From an uncultured Eubacteriales bacterium (GTDB lineage Bacteria; Bacillota; Clostridia; Lachnospirales; Lachnospiraceae), in contig UQCD01000011.1 in assembly GCA_900539455.1 (NCBI GenBank), forward strand, positions 10,703 through 74,702: 64,000 bases of DNA, read 5' to 3'. The position numbers and the translations under genes are program-made. This document shows positions 9,424 to 18,474 of the stretch, piece after piece; position 1 is the stretch's first letter, and the number at the start of each line of letters is the position of its first letter. The notes beneath the pieces are model-generated. The model had not been told where the DNA came from. It did no database searches and worked only from the letters and a program-made list of their open reading frames with translations.

Positions 9424-11166
9424 CTATTCAAAATTCTTTTTCTTTTTTCTGTCTAAATGGAATTCCTTCTCTAATTGATTTGCTCTCGCTAAGGCTTCAT
9501 CAATATTCTTACAGAAATTATCTTCACCTATCTTGTCAACAAATTCATCTTTTTTCATTACTGCCATAGGCTGCTCATTTACATGTGAGAATATTAATTT
9601 TATGTTGTTTTTGACACAGGTACTATATATCATTTCTAAGGTGTGCATTGCTGTTGCATCCATTGCAGGAACACTCCTCATTCTAAGAATTACTATATCT
9701 GCATCTGTATCGTGAACAATTTCATTAAGCTTATCCGATGCTCCAAAGAATAATGGCCCTGTTACCTCGAATACAAGTGTATGTCTAGGTACTGACTTTA
9801 AGTTAATATTGTCAGAATCCTTATCCTCATCGTAGCTGTCATTTTCCTTGTTTATTCTATCATAATCATCTATATATTGCCACTCTTTCATTTCTGTTAC
9901 ATCAGCCATTCTCTTCATAAATAAGATTGCTGCTAAAACAAGACCTACACCAATAGCTACAACTAAATCGAAAACAACTGTTAAAACAAAGGTGGTAACA
10001 AGTACAAGTATATCACTTTTTGGCGCGTGCTTTATTGTATCTGCAACACTTCTCCAGCCACTCATATTATAGGCAACTACAAACAGAATTGCTGCTATAG
10101 TTGGCATTGGAATAAGCTTTGCATATGGCATAAGCACAACTAAGATTAAACCTAAGCACACTGCGTGTACCATACCTGCAACTGGTGTTCTACCACCGTT
10201 TTTAATATTTGCAGCAGTTCTTGCAATAGCACCTGTAGCCGGAATACCGCCGAAAAGTGCTGAAGCAACATTACCTGTTCCCTGTGCAATAAGCTCCATA
10301 TTTGAACGGTGTCTTGAACCAATCATACCATCTGCAACCACTGCTGAAAGCAGTGATTCTATAGCTGCTAAAATAGCAATAGTAAAGGCATCTGGTAATA
10401 AATCCCTAACCATTGTAAAGGATACCTTTGGTATTGAAAAGTGTGGTAAATCTCTTGTAATAGTATACAAATCTCCGATAGTATTAACCTTTAAATTATC
10501 ATTGACCGCACTGTTTAAGAAATAAACTCCTAAGGCTGCAACTATTACTGCAATAAGTGATGCTGGAATAGTTTTATTTATGTACGGCCATACAATTAAA
10601 ATTGCAAGGGAAACAAGTCCTACAATAAGTGCCATATAATTAAAGGTATCAAAACAGCTAAACAAAGCTTTAAGCTTGTCTATTGTTTCAATAGTTGCAC
10701 CCTCATATGCTTTTGTACTTACTCCCAAGAAGTCCTTAAGCTGTCCTACAAGTATTGTAACTGCTATACCTGCTGTAAATCCAGTAGTTATTGTGTATGG
10801 TATAAATTTAATCAAACTACCAAATCTGCAAAATCCCATAATTATAAGCAGGATACCTGCCATAATTGTTGCTACAACAAGTCCGTCCATTCCATTTTTA
10901 GCAACTATACCTGCTACAATAGTGGCAAAAGCCGCTGTTGGTCCTGCTATCTGTACTCTACTTCCACCTAAAAGTGAAATAACAAAGCCTGCTACAATAG
11001 CTGTATATATACCAGCCTGTGGCTCTACTCCCGATGCAATAGCCAATGCTATTGACAATGGTAACGCAATAATTGCAACGATTATACCTGCAATTAAGTC
11101 TTTAATAAACTGTGCTTTTGTGTATGTTTTCATATTTGAAAACAACATAGGTTTCAACTTATCCAT
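9424..11166 (-). CDS. SulP family anion transporter with STAS domain
   Basis: 580 residues: about 12 to 14 membrane helices (residues 20-420), including the SulP-type segments AGIVAGIIALPLSIALAIASGVEPQ (start of the transport domain) and GGIPATGAIARTAANIKNGGRTPVAG, then a C-terminal cytosolic STAS domain (about 460-560). SulP proteins move sulfate, bicarbonate or other anions; the sequence does not tell which. No carbonic anhydrase gene is adjacent, so I make no substrate call. It lies between miaB and the zinc-ribbon pair, probably co-transcribed. Confidence 0.9.
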   Translation of the reverse strand: MDKLKPMLFSNMKTYTKAQFIKDLIAGIIVAIIALPLSIALAIASGVEPQAGIYTAIVAGFVISLLGGSRVQIAGPTAAFATIVAGIVAKNGMDGLVVATIMAGILLIIMGFCRFGSLIKFIPYTITTGFTAGIAVTILVGQLKDFLGVSTKAYEGATIETIDKLKALFSCFDTFNYMALIVGLVSLAILIVWPYINKTIPASLIAVIVAALGVYFLNSAVNDNLKVNTIGDLYTITRDLPHFSIPKVSFTMVRDLLPDAFTIAILAAIESLLSAVVADGMIGSRHRSNMELIAQGTGNVASALFGGIPATGAIARTAANIKNGGRTPVAGMVHAVCLGLILVVLMPYAKLIPMPTIAAILFVVAYNMSGWRSVADTIKHAPKSDILVLVTTFVLTVVFDLVVAIGVGLVLAAILFMKRMADVTEMKEWQYIDDYDRINKENDSYDEDKDSDNINLKSVPRHTLVFEVTGPLFFGASDKLNEIVHDTDADIVILRMRSVPAMDATAMHTLEMIYSTCVKNNIKLIFSHVNEQPMAVMKKDEFVDKIGEDNFCKNIDEALARANQLEKEFHLDRKKKKNFE

Positions 11167-11190
11167 TTTTGTTCCTCTTTTTTTAGATAT

Positions 11191-12651
11191 TTACTGGGCT
11201 AATGTTCCCATAAAATAAAATCCCTTGGCTTCATCTAAATGTACATTGACAATTTTACCTAAAAGGCTCTCCTCACCTTTAAAATGTACTATTAAATTGC
11301 TACCTAAACGACCTGTCATATACCCTTCAATATGGTCGTTTTTCTCCTCTACAAGAACCTCCATTGTTTTACCTTCAAATCTCTTTATATTTTCACAGGA
11401 AATTTTTTGAACCTCCTCGAGAAGCCGGTTAAATCTATCCTTTACTACCTCCTTGGAAACCTGTTCCTCCATAGCTGCTGCTGGTGTGCCAGTTCTCTTT
11501 GAGTAGATAAATGTAAATGCACTATCATATCTGACCTTTTTAACAACCTCAAGTGTTTCTAAAAAGTCCTCCTCTGTTTCCCCTGGAAATCCCACTATAA
11601 TATCAGTAGTAAGGGAAATATCAGGCATTGCTTTTTTGATTTTTTCTACTAATTCCAAGTAATGCTCCTTTGTATATTTTCGGTTCATTACCTTAAGTAT
11701 TCTATTGCTTCCTGCCTGTACCGGAAGGTGTAACTGTCTGCATATTTTCTTAGATTTTGCCATTACCTCTATTAATTCATCAGATAAATCCTTTGGATGT
11801 GATGTCATAAATCTAATTCTCTGTAAGCCTTCTATTTTCTCAACCTGTTCGAGCAACTGAGCAAAAGTAACTGGTTCTTCAAGGTTTTTGCCATAGGAAT
11901 TAACATTTTGTCCTAAAAGCATAATCTCCACAACTCCGTCTGCCACCAGATTTTTAATTTCAGCAATGATATCCTCTGGTTTTCTGCTTCTTTCTCTTCC
12001 TCTAACATATGGAACTATACAATAGCTGCAAAAATTATTACAGCCAAACATAATATTTACTCCTGACTTAAAGCTAAACTTTCTTTCTATTGGCAGCTCC
12101 TCTATGATTTCGTCTGTATCCTTCCAAATATCAACTATCATAGAGTCTTGTGTAAGCCTTGTATATAAAAGCTCTGCAAATTTGAATATATTGTGGGTAC
12201 CAAATACAATATCAACAAACTTGTAATTTTTTCTTATTGTTTCAACAACATGCTGCTCCTGCATCATACAGCCACAAAGACCTATCATCATATTAGGATT
12301 TTTCTTTTTGTAATTTTTTAATAGTCCTAAATGACCATATACCTTTAAATTTGCATTTTCTCTTACTGTACAGGTATTATAAAGCACAAAATCTGCCTTT
12401 TCATTCTCTGTTTCTTCATAACCTATTATCTTTAAAATACCAATTAATTTTTCAGAATCCCTTGCATTCATCTGACAACCGAAAGTATTCACACAGGCTG
12501 TCAGCTTTCTGCCTATTTCTTTCTCTTTTGAAAGCACCCATTCCTTACATTTAGCCATATAATAATATTGCTTGTTAATTTCCTCTTTTGGAATATCTCC
12601 ATGAATATTAATTTTGCTTACAGCCTCTTTAATTTCGTCGTAGTTATTCAC
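11191..12651 (-). CDS. miaB: tRNA-2-methylthio-N6-dimethylallyladenosine synthase
   Basis: 486-residue radical-SAM methylthiotransferase that converts i6A37 to ms2i6A37. It has the N-terminal UPF0004 domain (NTFGCQMNARDSE, with further cluster-binding cysteines), the radical-SAM CNNFCSYC motif and a C-terminal TRAM domain. An N-terminal extension of about 45 residues precedes the UPF0004 domain, as is usual in Clostridia. Its partner MiaA is in the same cluster at 2812-3762. Confidence 0.96.
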   Translation of the reverse strand: MNNYDEIKEAVSKINIHGDIPKEEINKQYYYMAKCKEWVLSKEKEIGRKLTACVNTFGCQMNARDSEKLIGILKIIGYEETENEKADFVLYNTCTVRENANLKVYGHLGLLKNYKKKNPNMMIGLCGCMMQEQHVVETIRKNYKFVDIVFGTHNIFKFAELLYTRLTQDSMIVDIWKDTDEIIEELPIERKFSFKSGVNIMFGCNNFCSYCIVPYVRGRERSRKPEDIIAEIKNLVADGVVEIMLLGQNVNSYGKNLEEPVTFAQLLEQVEKIEGLQRIRFMTSHPKDLSDELIEVMAKSKKICRQLHLPVQAGSNRILKVMNRKYTKEHYLELVEKIKKAMPDISLTTDIIVGFPGETEEDFLETLEVVKKVRYDSAFTFIYSKRTGTPAAAMEEQVSKEVVKDRFNRLLEEVQKISCENIKRFEGKTMEVLVEEKNDHIEGYMTGRLGSNLIVHFKGEESLLGKIVNVHLDEAKGFYFMGTLAQ

Positions 12652-12665
12652 TTTTTTTCTCCTAG

Positions 12666-13916
12666 CTATCTAATTTGTCCATTTCCATATATAATATATT
12701 TTGATGTGCATAATTCTTTAAGCCCCATAGGGCCTCTTGCATGAAGCTTCTGAGTGCTTATTCCGATTTCTGCTCCAAAACCAAATTCGTTTCCGTCTGT
12801 AAATCTGGTAGAAGCATTTACATAAACACAAGCTGCATCAATTTCATCTAAAAACTTATTCGCGTTATTGTAGTCATTTGTAACAATAGTTTCACTATGC
12901 TTTGTATTATGCTCATTTATATGCTCTATTGCACTATCTATATTATCAACTATTTTTACTGAAATAATATAATCTAAATATTCTTTATAGAAGTCCTCAT
13001 CGTTTGCAGCCTCTATATCTCTGCAGATTTTTCTAGACTCTTCATCACCCCTTATTTCTACACCTTTTTCCTTTAGGGCTTCTACTGCCTTAGGCAAAAA
13101 GGCAGCGGCGATGTTTTTATGTACTACTAAGGATTCGCAGGCATTACACACGCCTATCCTTTGCGTTTTAGCATTTATAAGAATATTTACTGCCATATCT
13201 ATATCTGCACTTTCATCAACAAATATATGACAATTTCCTGTACCAGTTTCAATAACTGGTATCGTACTATTTTCTACTGTGGCTGCTATAAGACCAGCAC
13301 TTCCTCTTGGAATTAATAAATCTACATACTTGTTCATTTTCATAAATTTTCTGGTAGTTTCTCTATCTGTTGAGTCAATAAGCTGAACAAAATCCGGATT
13401 ATAGGCAGCCTCCTCTAAAGCCTTCCTAATTACCTTTACAATAGCAATATTGGAATAAATAGAATCACTTCCACCCTTTAATATTACAGCATTGCTGGTT
13501 TTAAAGCACAAAGCAAAGGCATCTGAGGTAACATTTGGTCTGGCTTCATAAATAATACCAATAACTCCCATTGGTACTCTTCTTTTTCCAATAACCATAC
13601 CATTTGGACGCTTTGACATTTCAGTAACCTCTCCAATAGGGTCTTCTAACATAGCTACATTAACTACACCGTCAGCCATTGCCTGTATTCTTTCTTCATT
13701 AAGTAAGAGTCTGTCCTGAAGGCTCTTTGGCATATTATTGGCAATAGCATTTTCCATATCCCTTTTATTTGCTTCAATAATTAAGTCTTTATTTGAAACT
13801 AAAGCCTCTGCCACCTTTCTTAAAAGCTGATTTTTTTCATTGGTATTAAGCTTTGCAAGCTGCTTTGCTGCAGCCTTGCTGTTTTCTCCTAATTTTATTA
13901 AATCAAATTCGCTCAT
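12666..13916 (-). CDS. proA: Gamma-glutamyl phosphate reductase
   Basis: Second enzyme of proline synthesis; reduces glutamyl 5-phosphate to the semialdehyde. 416 residues, aldehyde-dehydrogenase fold, with the catalytic cysteine in GVCNACESLVV and the RGSAGLI segment. The start at 13916 is chosen because AAAGGAG lies five bases upstream and the protein then begins MSEFDLIKLGENS. A longer frame from 13937 would overlap the upstream gene. It is the last gene of the proB-to-proA operon. Confidence 0.96.
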   Translation of the reverse strand: MSEFDLIKLGENSKAAAKQLAKLNTNEKNQLLRKVAEALVSNKDLIIEANKRDMENAIANNMPKSLQDRLLLNEERIQAMADGVVNVAMLEDPIGEVTEMSKRPNGMVIGKRRVPMGVIGIIYEARPNVTSDAFALCFKTSNAVILKGGSDSIYSNIAIVKVIRKALEEAAYNPDFVQLIDSTDRETTRKFMKMNKYVDLLIPRGSAGLIAATVENSTIPVIETGTGNCHIFVDESADIDMAVNILINAKTQRIGVCNACESLVVHKNIAAAFLPKAVEALKEKGVEIRGDEESRKICRDIEAANDEDFYKEYLDYIISVKIVDNIDSAIEHINEHNTKHSETIVTNDYNNANKFLDEIDAACVYVNASTRFTDGNEFGFGAEIGISTQKLHARGPMGLKELCTSKYIIYGNGQIR

Positions 13917-13927
13917 AAATTCTCCTT

Positions 13928-14491
13928 TTATTGCCATATCTTCTTTTCAGTAACAATATAATCCATTTTTATATCATTTTCTTCTACATTGTCAATATTA
14001 AAGCATTGTTTTTCAAAAGCAATACCTATTTTCATATAGGGTGGCTTATTGATTAAATATGTATCATAAAAGCCTCCTCCATATCCTACTCTGTTTAATT
14101 TTTTATCAAAGGCTACCATAGGCACTATCATAACTGCCTCCTTTGATATTTCATCAACACTTGTTTTCGGTAATGGCTCTAAAATGCCTCTGTAGCCCTT
14201 TACTAATTCCTTTGTAGAATTAACCCTGTAAAAGGACATTTCTCTATTTTTACTTAAAACCTTAGGATAGGCTATAACATTTCCTTTTTTCATGAAAAAA
14301 TCTGCTATTTTAAAGGTTTCTGCTTCATTGTTATAGCTGGCATATATAAATACAGGTCTTTCGCCTATAAGCTCAGCCACCTTACCCATAGTAACTCTTT
14401 TAAAAATTTCTTCATTCATTTCCTCAAGAGAATTTCTATCTAAGCTGTTTCTTAACATACTAACAGTTTTTCTTATTTCTGTTTTTGTCAT
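13928..14491 (-). CDS. 5-formyltetrahydrofolate cyclo-ligase
   Basis: 187 residues. Converts 5-formyl-THF to 5,10-methenyl-THF with ATP. The family signature GYGGGFYDTYL is present (about residues 137-147), as is the N-terminal ATP-binding region. It overlaps the UPF0291 gene by four bases (ATGA), so translation is coupled. Its place inside a proline operon is unusual in function but looks like plain operon packing. Confidence 0.93.
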   Translation of the reverse strand: MTKTEIRKTVSMLRNSLDRNSLEEMNEEIFKRVTMGKVAELIGERPVFIYASYNNEAETFKIADFFMKKGNVIAYPKVLSKNREMSFYRVNSTKELVKGYRGILEPLPKTSVDEISKEAVMIVPMVAFDKKLNRVGYGGGFYDTYLINKPPYMKIGIAFEKQCFNIDNVEENDIKMDYIVTEKKIWQ

Positions 14492-14700
14492 TTCTTTTTA
14501 GCTCTATCCTTTACATTTTCAATAGTACCGTCAGGATATTGAATTTTCATTTTATCTAATGTTCCTCGTAAATTGTTGTGAAATGCTGCCACATATTCAT
14601 TACGAAGTCTTGTCTGTTCTTCCTTTTCTTCCTCTGTCAATCCAACTGTCTTAGATTTTCTATATAATTCATTAATTCTGTCAATATTTAAGTCTGGCAT
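14488..14700 (-). CDS. UPF0291 (DUF896, YnzC-like) small protein
   Basis: 70 residues of the DUF896/YnzC family, a two-helix bundle of unknown role found across Firmicutes. It shows the family pattern INELYRKSKTVGLTEEEKEEQ followed by LRNEYVAAFHNNLRGTLDKMKI. It overlaps the cyclo-ligase start by four bases and lies three bases after the preceding gene. Confidence 0.9.
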   Translation of the reverse strand: MPDLNIDRINELYRKSKTVGLTEEEKEEQTRLRNEYVAAFHNNLRGTLDKMKIQYPDGTIENVKDRAKKK

Positions 14701-14703
14701 TGT

Positions 14704-15897
14704 TTATCCTTTCTTGGTCAATATATATGTTTTTCCAAATCCGTCTGTAATACAACCAATAAATTTTCCTTTTTCGCTATGTACTAACGATAAACCAGGA
14801 TATTTGTATACGCTGATGTATTCTCTATTTTTACCGAACAAACCTTTTTTTATGCTGCTTCCAATAATTGTATCATTTACAGCATATTCAAATTTTCCAT
14901 GATTATTAAATATAAAATCTGTTTTCTTATCTAATATATTATAAAATTCTATACCCTGCGCAGTATCCACCATAATATACGGCTTTTTATTAAATATAAT
15001 AGTATTAGCTAATTTTATTTCTTCGCTTTCTGATTTGTTAATACAAACATACTTTTTCTTTTCTGTATAATTGTAATATACGACTGTTTCTTCCTTTTGC
15101 TCAAAGTTGTACTTTGAATAAATAAGATAATCTCCCTTAACCTTAAAATAAGGAATAGTATCTGTATAAAAGGCTTGGTCGATTGTATTCATAACTATAT
15201 TTGTTTTTGATATTATTATATCTGAAACTAATTGTCCTAAATTTACAAAACTTATGCTTTCTACTGATACCTCTTCCTTTTCTAAAAGTCTGTATCTGTC
15301 CTCCTTTAAAAGAGAATAGCCAGTCTTTAAAACACAGACATTTCCACTTATAAGCTTTATATCTGCTATTCCATTTGAATTAAGATTTTCGTCAACAATT
15401 TTTATTGTTTCCTGCTGTAAAATATTGTACATGCTCAATTCAAAATCTAAGTATCCCTCATAGCTTTCAGTAAGATTTCTTCTTAAAATCTCATTTTGTA
15501 TAAGAAGATAATATTCGTTTAATACATAAATTCTTGTTTTCTGATAATTTTTATATTTTTCAAATTTATCAGTAATAGTATAGATATTTTTACAATTTTT
15601 CTCTTTTATGGAATATCTGAAAATTCTAATTTCTATGTTTTCCTCATCTAAGTGAAAATTTGAAAAATATACAAACTCTGAAAATCTGTTTATATCCTTT
15701 ATTTTAACAATATTAAGCTTAGGAATATTTGGTGCAAGCTCAACCTTTGTATTTGTTTCCAGATTATACATAAAGTATTTCTGATAAGTATAATCCTCAA
15801 GCTTTTCCTCTGTTTCCTCAATAAGCAGAACACATTGGTTAGACAAAACCACACCATTAACACCCTCTGCGTTTTTTACTATTCTTAAACTGTTCAT
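14704..15897 (-). CDS. Unknown protein, beta-rich, coupled to proB
   Basis: 397 residues with no recognised domain, no signal peptide and no clear membrane segment. The sequence is rich in short alternating hydrophobic strands with conserved Tyr/Asn turns (for example YFMYNLETNT, YVLNEYYLLIQNE, YNILDKKTDF), suggestive of a repeated beta-sheet or propeller fold; that is inference. Its ATG overlaps the proB stop by four bases, so it is translated with proB. Function unknown. Confidence 0.75.
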   Translation of the reverse strand: MNSLRIVKNAEGVNGVVLSNQCVLLIEETEEKLEDYTYQKYFMYNLETNTKVELAPNIPKLNIVKIKDINRFSEFVYFSNFHLDEENIEIRIFRYSIKEKNCKNIYTITDKFEKYKNYQKTRIYVLNEYYLLIQNEILRRNLTESYEGYLDFELSMYNILQQETIKIVDENLNSNGIADIKLISGNVCVLKTGYSLLKEDRYRLLEKEEVSVESISFVNLGQLVSDIIISKTNIVMNTIDQAFYTDTIPYFKVKGDYLIYSKYNFEQKEETVVYYNYTEKKKYVCINKSESEEIKLANTIIFNKKPYIMVDTAQGIEFYNILDKKTDFIFNNHGKFEYAVNDTIIGSSIKKGLFGKNREYISVYKYPGLSLVHSEKGKFIGCITDGFGKTYILTKKG

Positions 15898-16724
15898 AAT
15901 ACCTCTGCAAGATTAAATTTATCATCCTTATTTGCAACAAATAAAGTACCCACATCTTCACCATTAATTATTCTTTCAATATTTAAAATATCATCACCAT
16001 TGGCAATTACCATATCTGCTCCAGCTTTTGTAGCAATTTTTGCAGCTCCAATTTTAGCGCTCATGCCACCTGTGCCAACATCTGAGGAGCTTGTATTTTT
16101 TCCCATACTTTCCAGCTTTTCATCAATACATTCAACCTCTTTTATAAGCTTGGCTGATTTGTTTGTATTTGGGTCATCAGTAAATAATCCGTCAATATCT
16201 GATAATAAAATAAGTAAATCTGCACTTACTAAGGTTGCAACTATAGCAGATAATCTGTCATTATCTCCAAACTGGATTTCGTAGGTAGAAACTGTATCAT
16301 TTTCATTAACAACAGGTATAACACCAAAGCTTAATAACTGATTAAAGGTGTTTATCGCATTAGTTTTATTAGGCTCATTAATCATTGTAACCTTTGTCAT
16401 TAATACCTGAGCTGCCACCTGATTATATTCACTAAAGAGCTTTTGATACATCATCATAAGCTGTGCTTGTCCTATTGCAGCACACGCCTGCTTTTCCGGA
16501 ATTGATAATGTTTTTTCAAGTCCTATTTTCTTTCTTCCAACAGCTATAGCTCCTGAAGAAACAAGTACAACATCTTTCCCTGTATTTCTAAGATTTGTAA
16601 GAACTCTTACTAATTTTTCAAGTTTTGACAAATCTAAATAACCAGTATTTTTATGTACTAAAGATGATGAACCGATTTTTACAACTATTCTGTTTTTATC
16701 CTTTAATGAATCTCTATAATTCAT
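15894..16724 (-). CDS. proB: Glutamate 5-kinase (no PUA domain)
   Basis: First enzyme of proline synthesis. 276 residues of amino-acid-kinase fold: KIGSSSLVH at the N-terminus, VSSGAIAVG, NENDTVS and the GTGGMSAKIGAAKIA loop. It lacks the C-terminal PUA domain of E. coli ProB (367 aa), as do many Firmicute versions. It is the first gene of the operon ending with proA and has its own promoter at 16769-16797. Confidence 0.96.
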   Translation of the reverse strand: MNYRDSLKDKNRIVVKIGSSSLVHKNTGYLDLSKLEKLVRVLTNLRNTGKDVVLVSSGAIAVGRKKIGLEKTLSIPEKQACAAIGQAQLMMMYQKLFSEYNQVAAQVLMTKVTMINEPNKTNAINTFNQLLSFGVIPVVNENDTVSTYEIQFGDNDRLSAIVATLVSADLLILLSDIDGLFTDDPNTNKSAKLIKEVECIDEKLESMGKNTSSSDVGTGGMSAKIGAAKIATKAGADMVIANGDDILNIERIINGEDVGTLFVANKDDKFNLAEVL

Positions 16725-16768
16725 CTCATTATCCTTCCTTCTATGTGTAATAATGCTCTAACTTATCA

Positions 16769-16797
16769 AGTATATCACAATTACAGTCATTCGTCAC
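16769..16797 (-). promoter_or_regulatory. Putative sigma-A promoter of the proB operon
   Basis: Minus-strand GTGACG (-35, 16797-16792) and TATACT (-10, 16774-16769) are 17 bases apart, about 45 bases before the proB start, in the only sizeable gap upstream of the operon. Confidence 0.5.
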
Positions 16798-16824
16798 TAA
16801 TCAATTATTATTGAATTTAATCTA

Positions 16825-18435
16825 TTATTTATATGAATACTTGCCAGCTATACCTTCAAATATTCTTATTCCATCCATAGCAGCCGATGTAATTCCACCA
16901 GCATAGCCTGCACCCTCTCCACAAGGATATAATCCTGCTACACTGCTTTCAAAATTTTCATCCCTGTTTATTCTAACCGGTGATGAGGTTCTGCTTTCTA
17001 CACCTGCCATAATTGCATCTTCTCTGCTATACCCTTCTATAGAATTGTCAAACTCCTTTATACATTGCTGTAAGGCTACATTAATTTCCTTTGGAAATAT
17101 ATTGTTTATATTGCCAAAATTATATTTTCCCTTTATGCAAGGTGTAACCTCACCGAATTTTTCTGATTTTATGTTTTTACAATAATCACCAAATAATTGT
17201 ACTGGTATAGCACCCCTTCCTTCTTCATATGCCTTTTCTTCTAAAATTCTTTGAAAGCGCATACCAGCAAGCGGGTCATCGCCTATATAATCTTCCTTTG
17301 TAACTGACACAATTATTGCACTATTTGCATTAATTCCGTCACGCTTACTATAGCTCATACCATTTACAGCAATTCTTCCCTCCTCTGAGGACGCATCTAC
17401 AACATAGCCTCCCGGACACATACAAAAGGAGAATACACTTCTGCCATTATCAGCGTGTCCTGTAAGCTTATAGGGGCTTGCAGCAAGCACCTTTGACTCC
17501 TTATGGGAAAAGCCATACATTTTTTTGTCTATCATTTCCTGTGGATGCTGAATACGAACACCTACTGCAAAATTTTTCGCTTCCATTTTTATACCCACAC
17601 TATTTAATCTTTCAAAGGTATCTCTGGCACTATGACCAATAGCAAGCACAGCCACATCACAGTCAATTTTGTAATCATTATTTATTACTAAAGACTTTAA
17701 GCTGTTATTTTCTACAACAAAATCTGTTACCTGTGACTGAAATCTTACCTCTCCCCCTAGCTGTATAATTTCATTTCTCATATTTTTCACAACATCTATA
17801 AGTACATCAGTTCCAATATGAGGCTTGTTTGAATACATTATTTCCTTGTCTGCACCAAATTTACAGAAAGTTTCCAGTACAAAGGAATTTTTACCACCCT
17901 TATCCTTTACAACTGTATTTAATTTTCCGTCTGAAAAGGTTCCTGCACCACCCTCGCCAAACTGCACATTTGAGGTAACATCCAGCACTCCTGTTTCCCA
18001 GTATTTATCTACATCCTCTTTTCTTTCCTCTACACTTTTGCCTCTTTCTAAAATAATTGGCTTATAACCATTTTTCGCAAGTAAGTATGCAGCAAATAAA
18101 CCAGCAGGACCCATTCCTATAATTACTGGTCTATGGCTTAGCTTTTCACTTCCAAAAGCATTAAATTCATATTTTACAGGATTATACTTTGCAATATTTC
18201 CACTAAGTATTTTCTTGTTAATTTTATTTTCGTTTTTAAGCACCACATCAACTGTATACACAAACATTAATTCTGGCTTTTTTCTGGCATCTAAGGATTT
18301 TTTAGAAACATCTATGCTTACTAAAGCACTTTTATCAATATGTAACAGCTTACAAACCTTTTTTTCTAAATCATTATCACTATGATTAATTGGTAACTTT
18401 ATCTGACTAATTCTTATCATTTTTATATAATCCAT
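16825..18435 (-). CDS. FAD/NAD(P)-dependent oxidoreductase (COG2509-like)
   Basis: 536 residues. The dinucleotide fold GMGPAGLFAAYLLAKNG occurs at about residues 106-122, after an N-terminal domain with a conserved DARKKP motif; this arrangement matches the uncharacterised FAD-dependent dehydrogenase family COG2509. A second flavin motif occurs at the C-terminus (PCGEGAGYAGGITSAAMDG). Substrate unknown. It is separated by about 40 bases from the HI0933-type flavoprotein, so two unrelated flavoproteins lie in tandem. Confidence 0.85.
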   Translation of the reverse strand: MDYIKMIRISQIKLPINHSDNDLEKKVCKLLHIDKSALVSIDVSKKSLDARKKPELMFVYTVDVVLKNENKINKKILSGNIAKYNPVKYEFNAFGSEKLSHRPVIIGMGPAGLFAAYLLAKNGYKPIILERGKSVEERKEDVDKYWETGVLDVTSNVQFGEGGAGTFSDGKLNTVVKDKGGKNSFVLETFCKFGADKEIMYSNKPHIGTDVLIDVVKNMRNEIIQLGGEVRFQSQVTDFVVENNSLKSLVINNDYKIDCDVAVLAIGHSARDTFERLNSVGIKMEAKNFAVGVRIQHPQEMIDKKMYGFSHKESKVLAASPYKLTGHADNGRSVFSFCMCPGGYVVDASSEEGRIAVNGMSYSKRDGINANSAIIVSVTKEDYIGDDPLAGMRFQRILEEKAYEEGRGAIPVQLFGDYCKNIKSEKFGEVTPCIKGKYNFGNINNIFPKEINVALQQCIKEFDNSIEGYSREDAIMAGVESRTSSPVRINRDENFESSVAGLYPCGEGAGYAGGITSAAMDGIRIFEGIAGKYSYK

Positions 18436-18474
18436 TTATACTTATGGATTTTGCTTCCTTTCTATGTACAACTA

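Noticed and set aside
10676..11218. 180-residue plus-strand frame
   Set aside because: Complete overlap with the SulP gene; hydrophobic antisense shadow with no ribosome site or recognisable domain.
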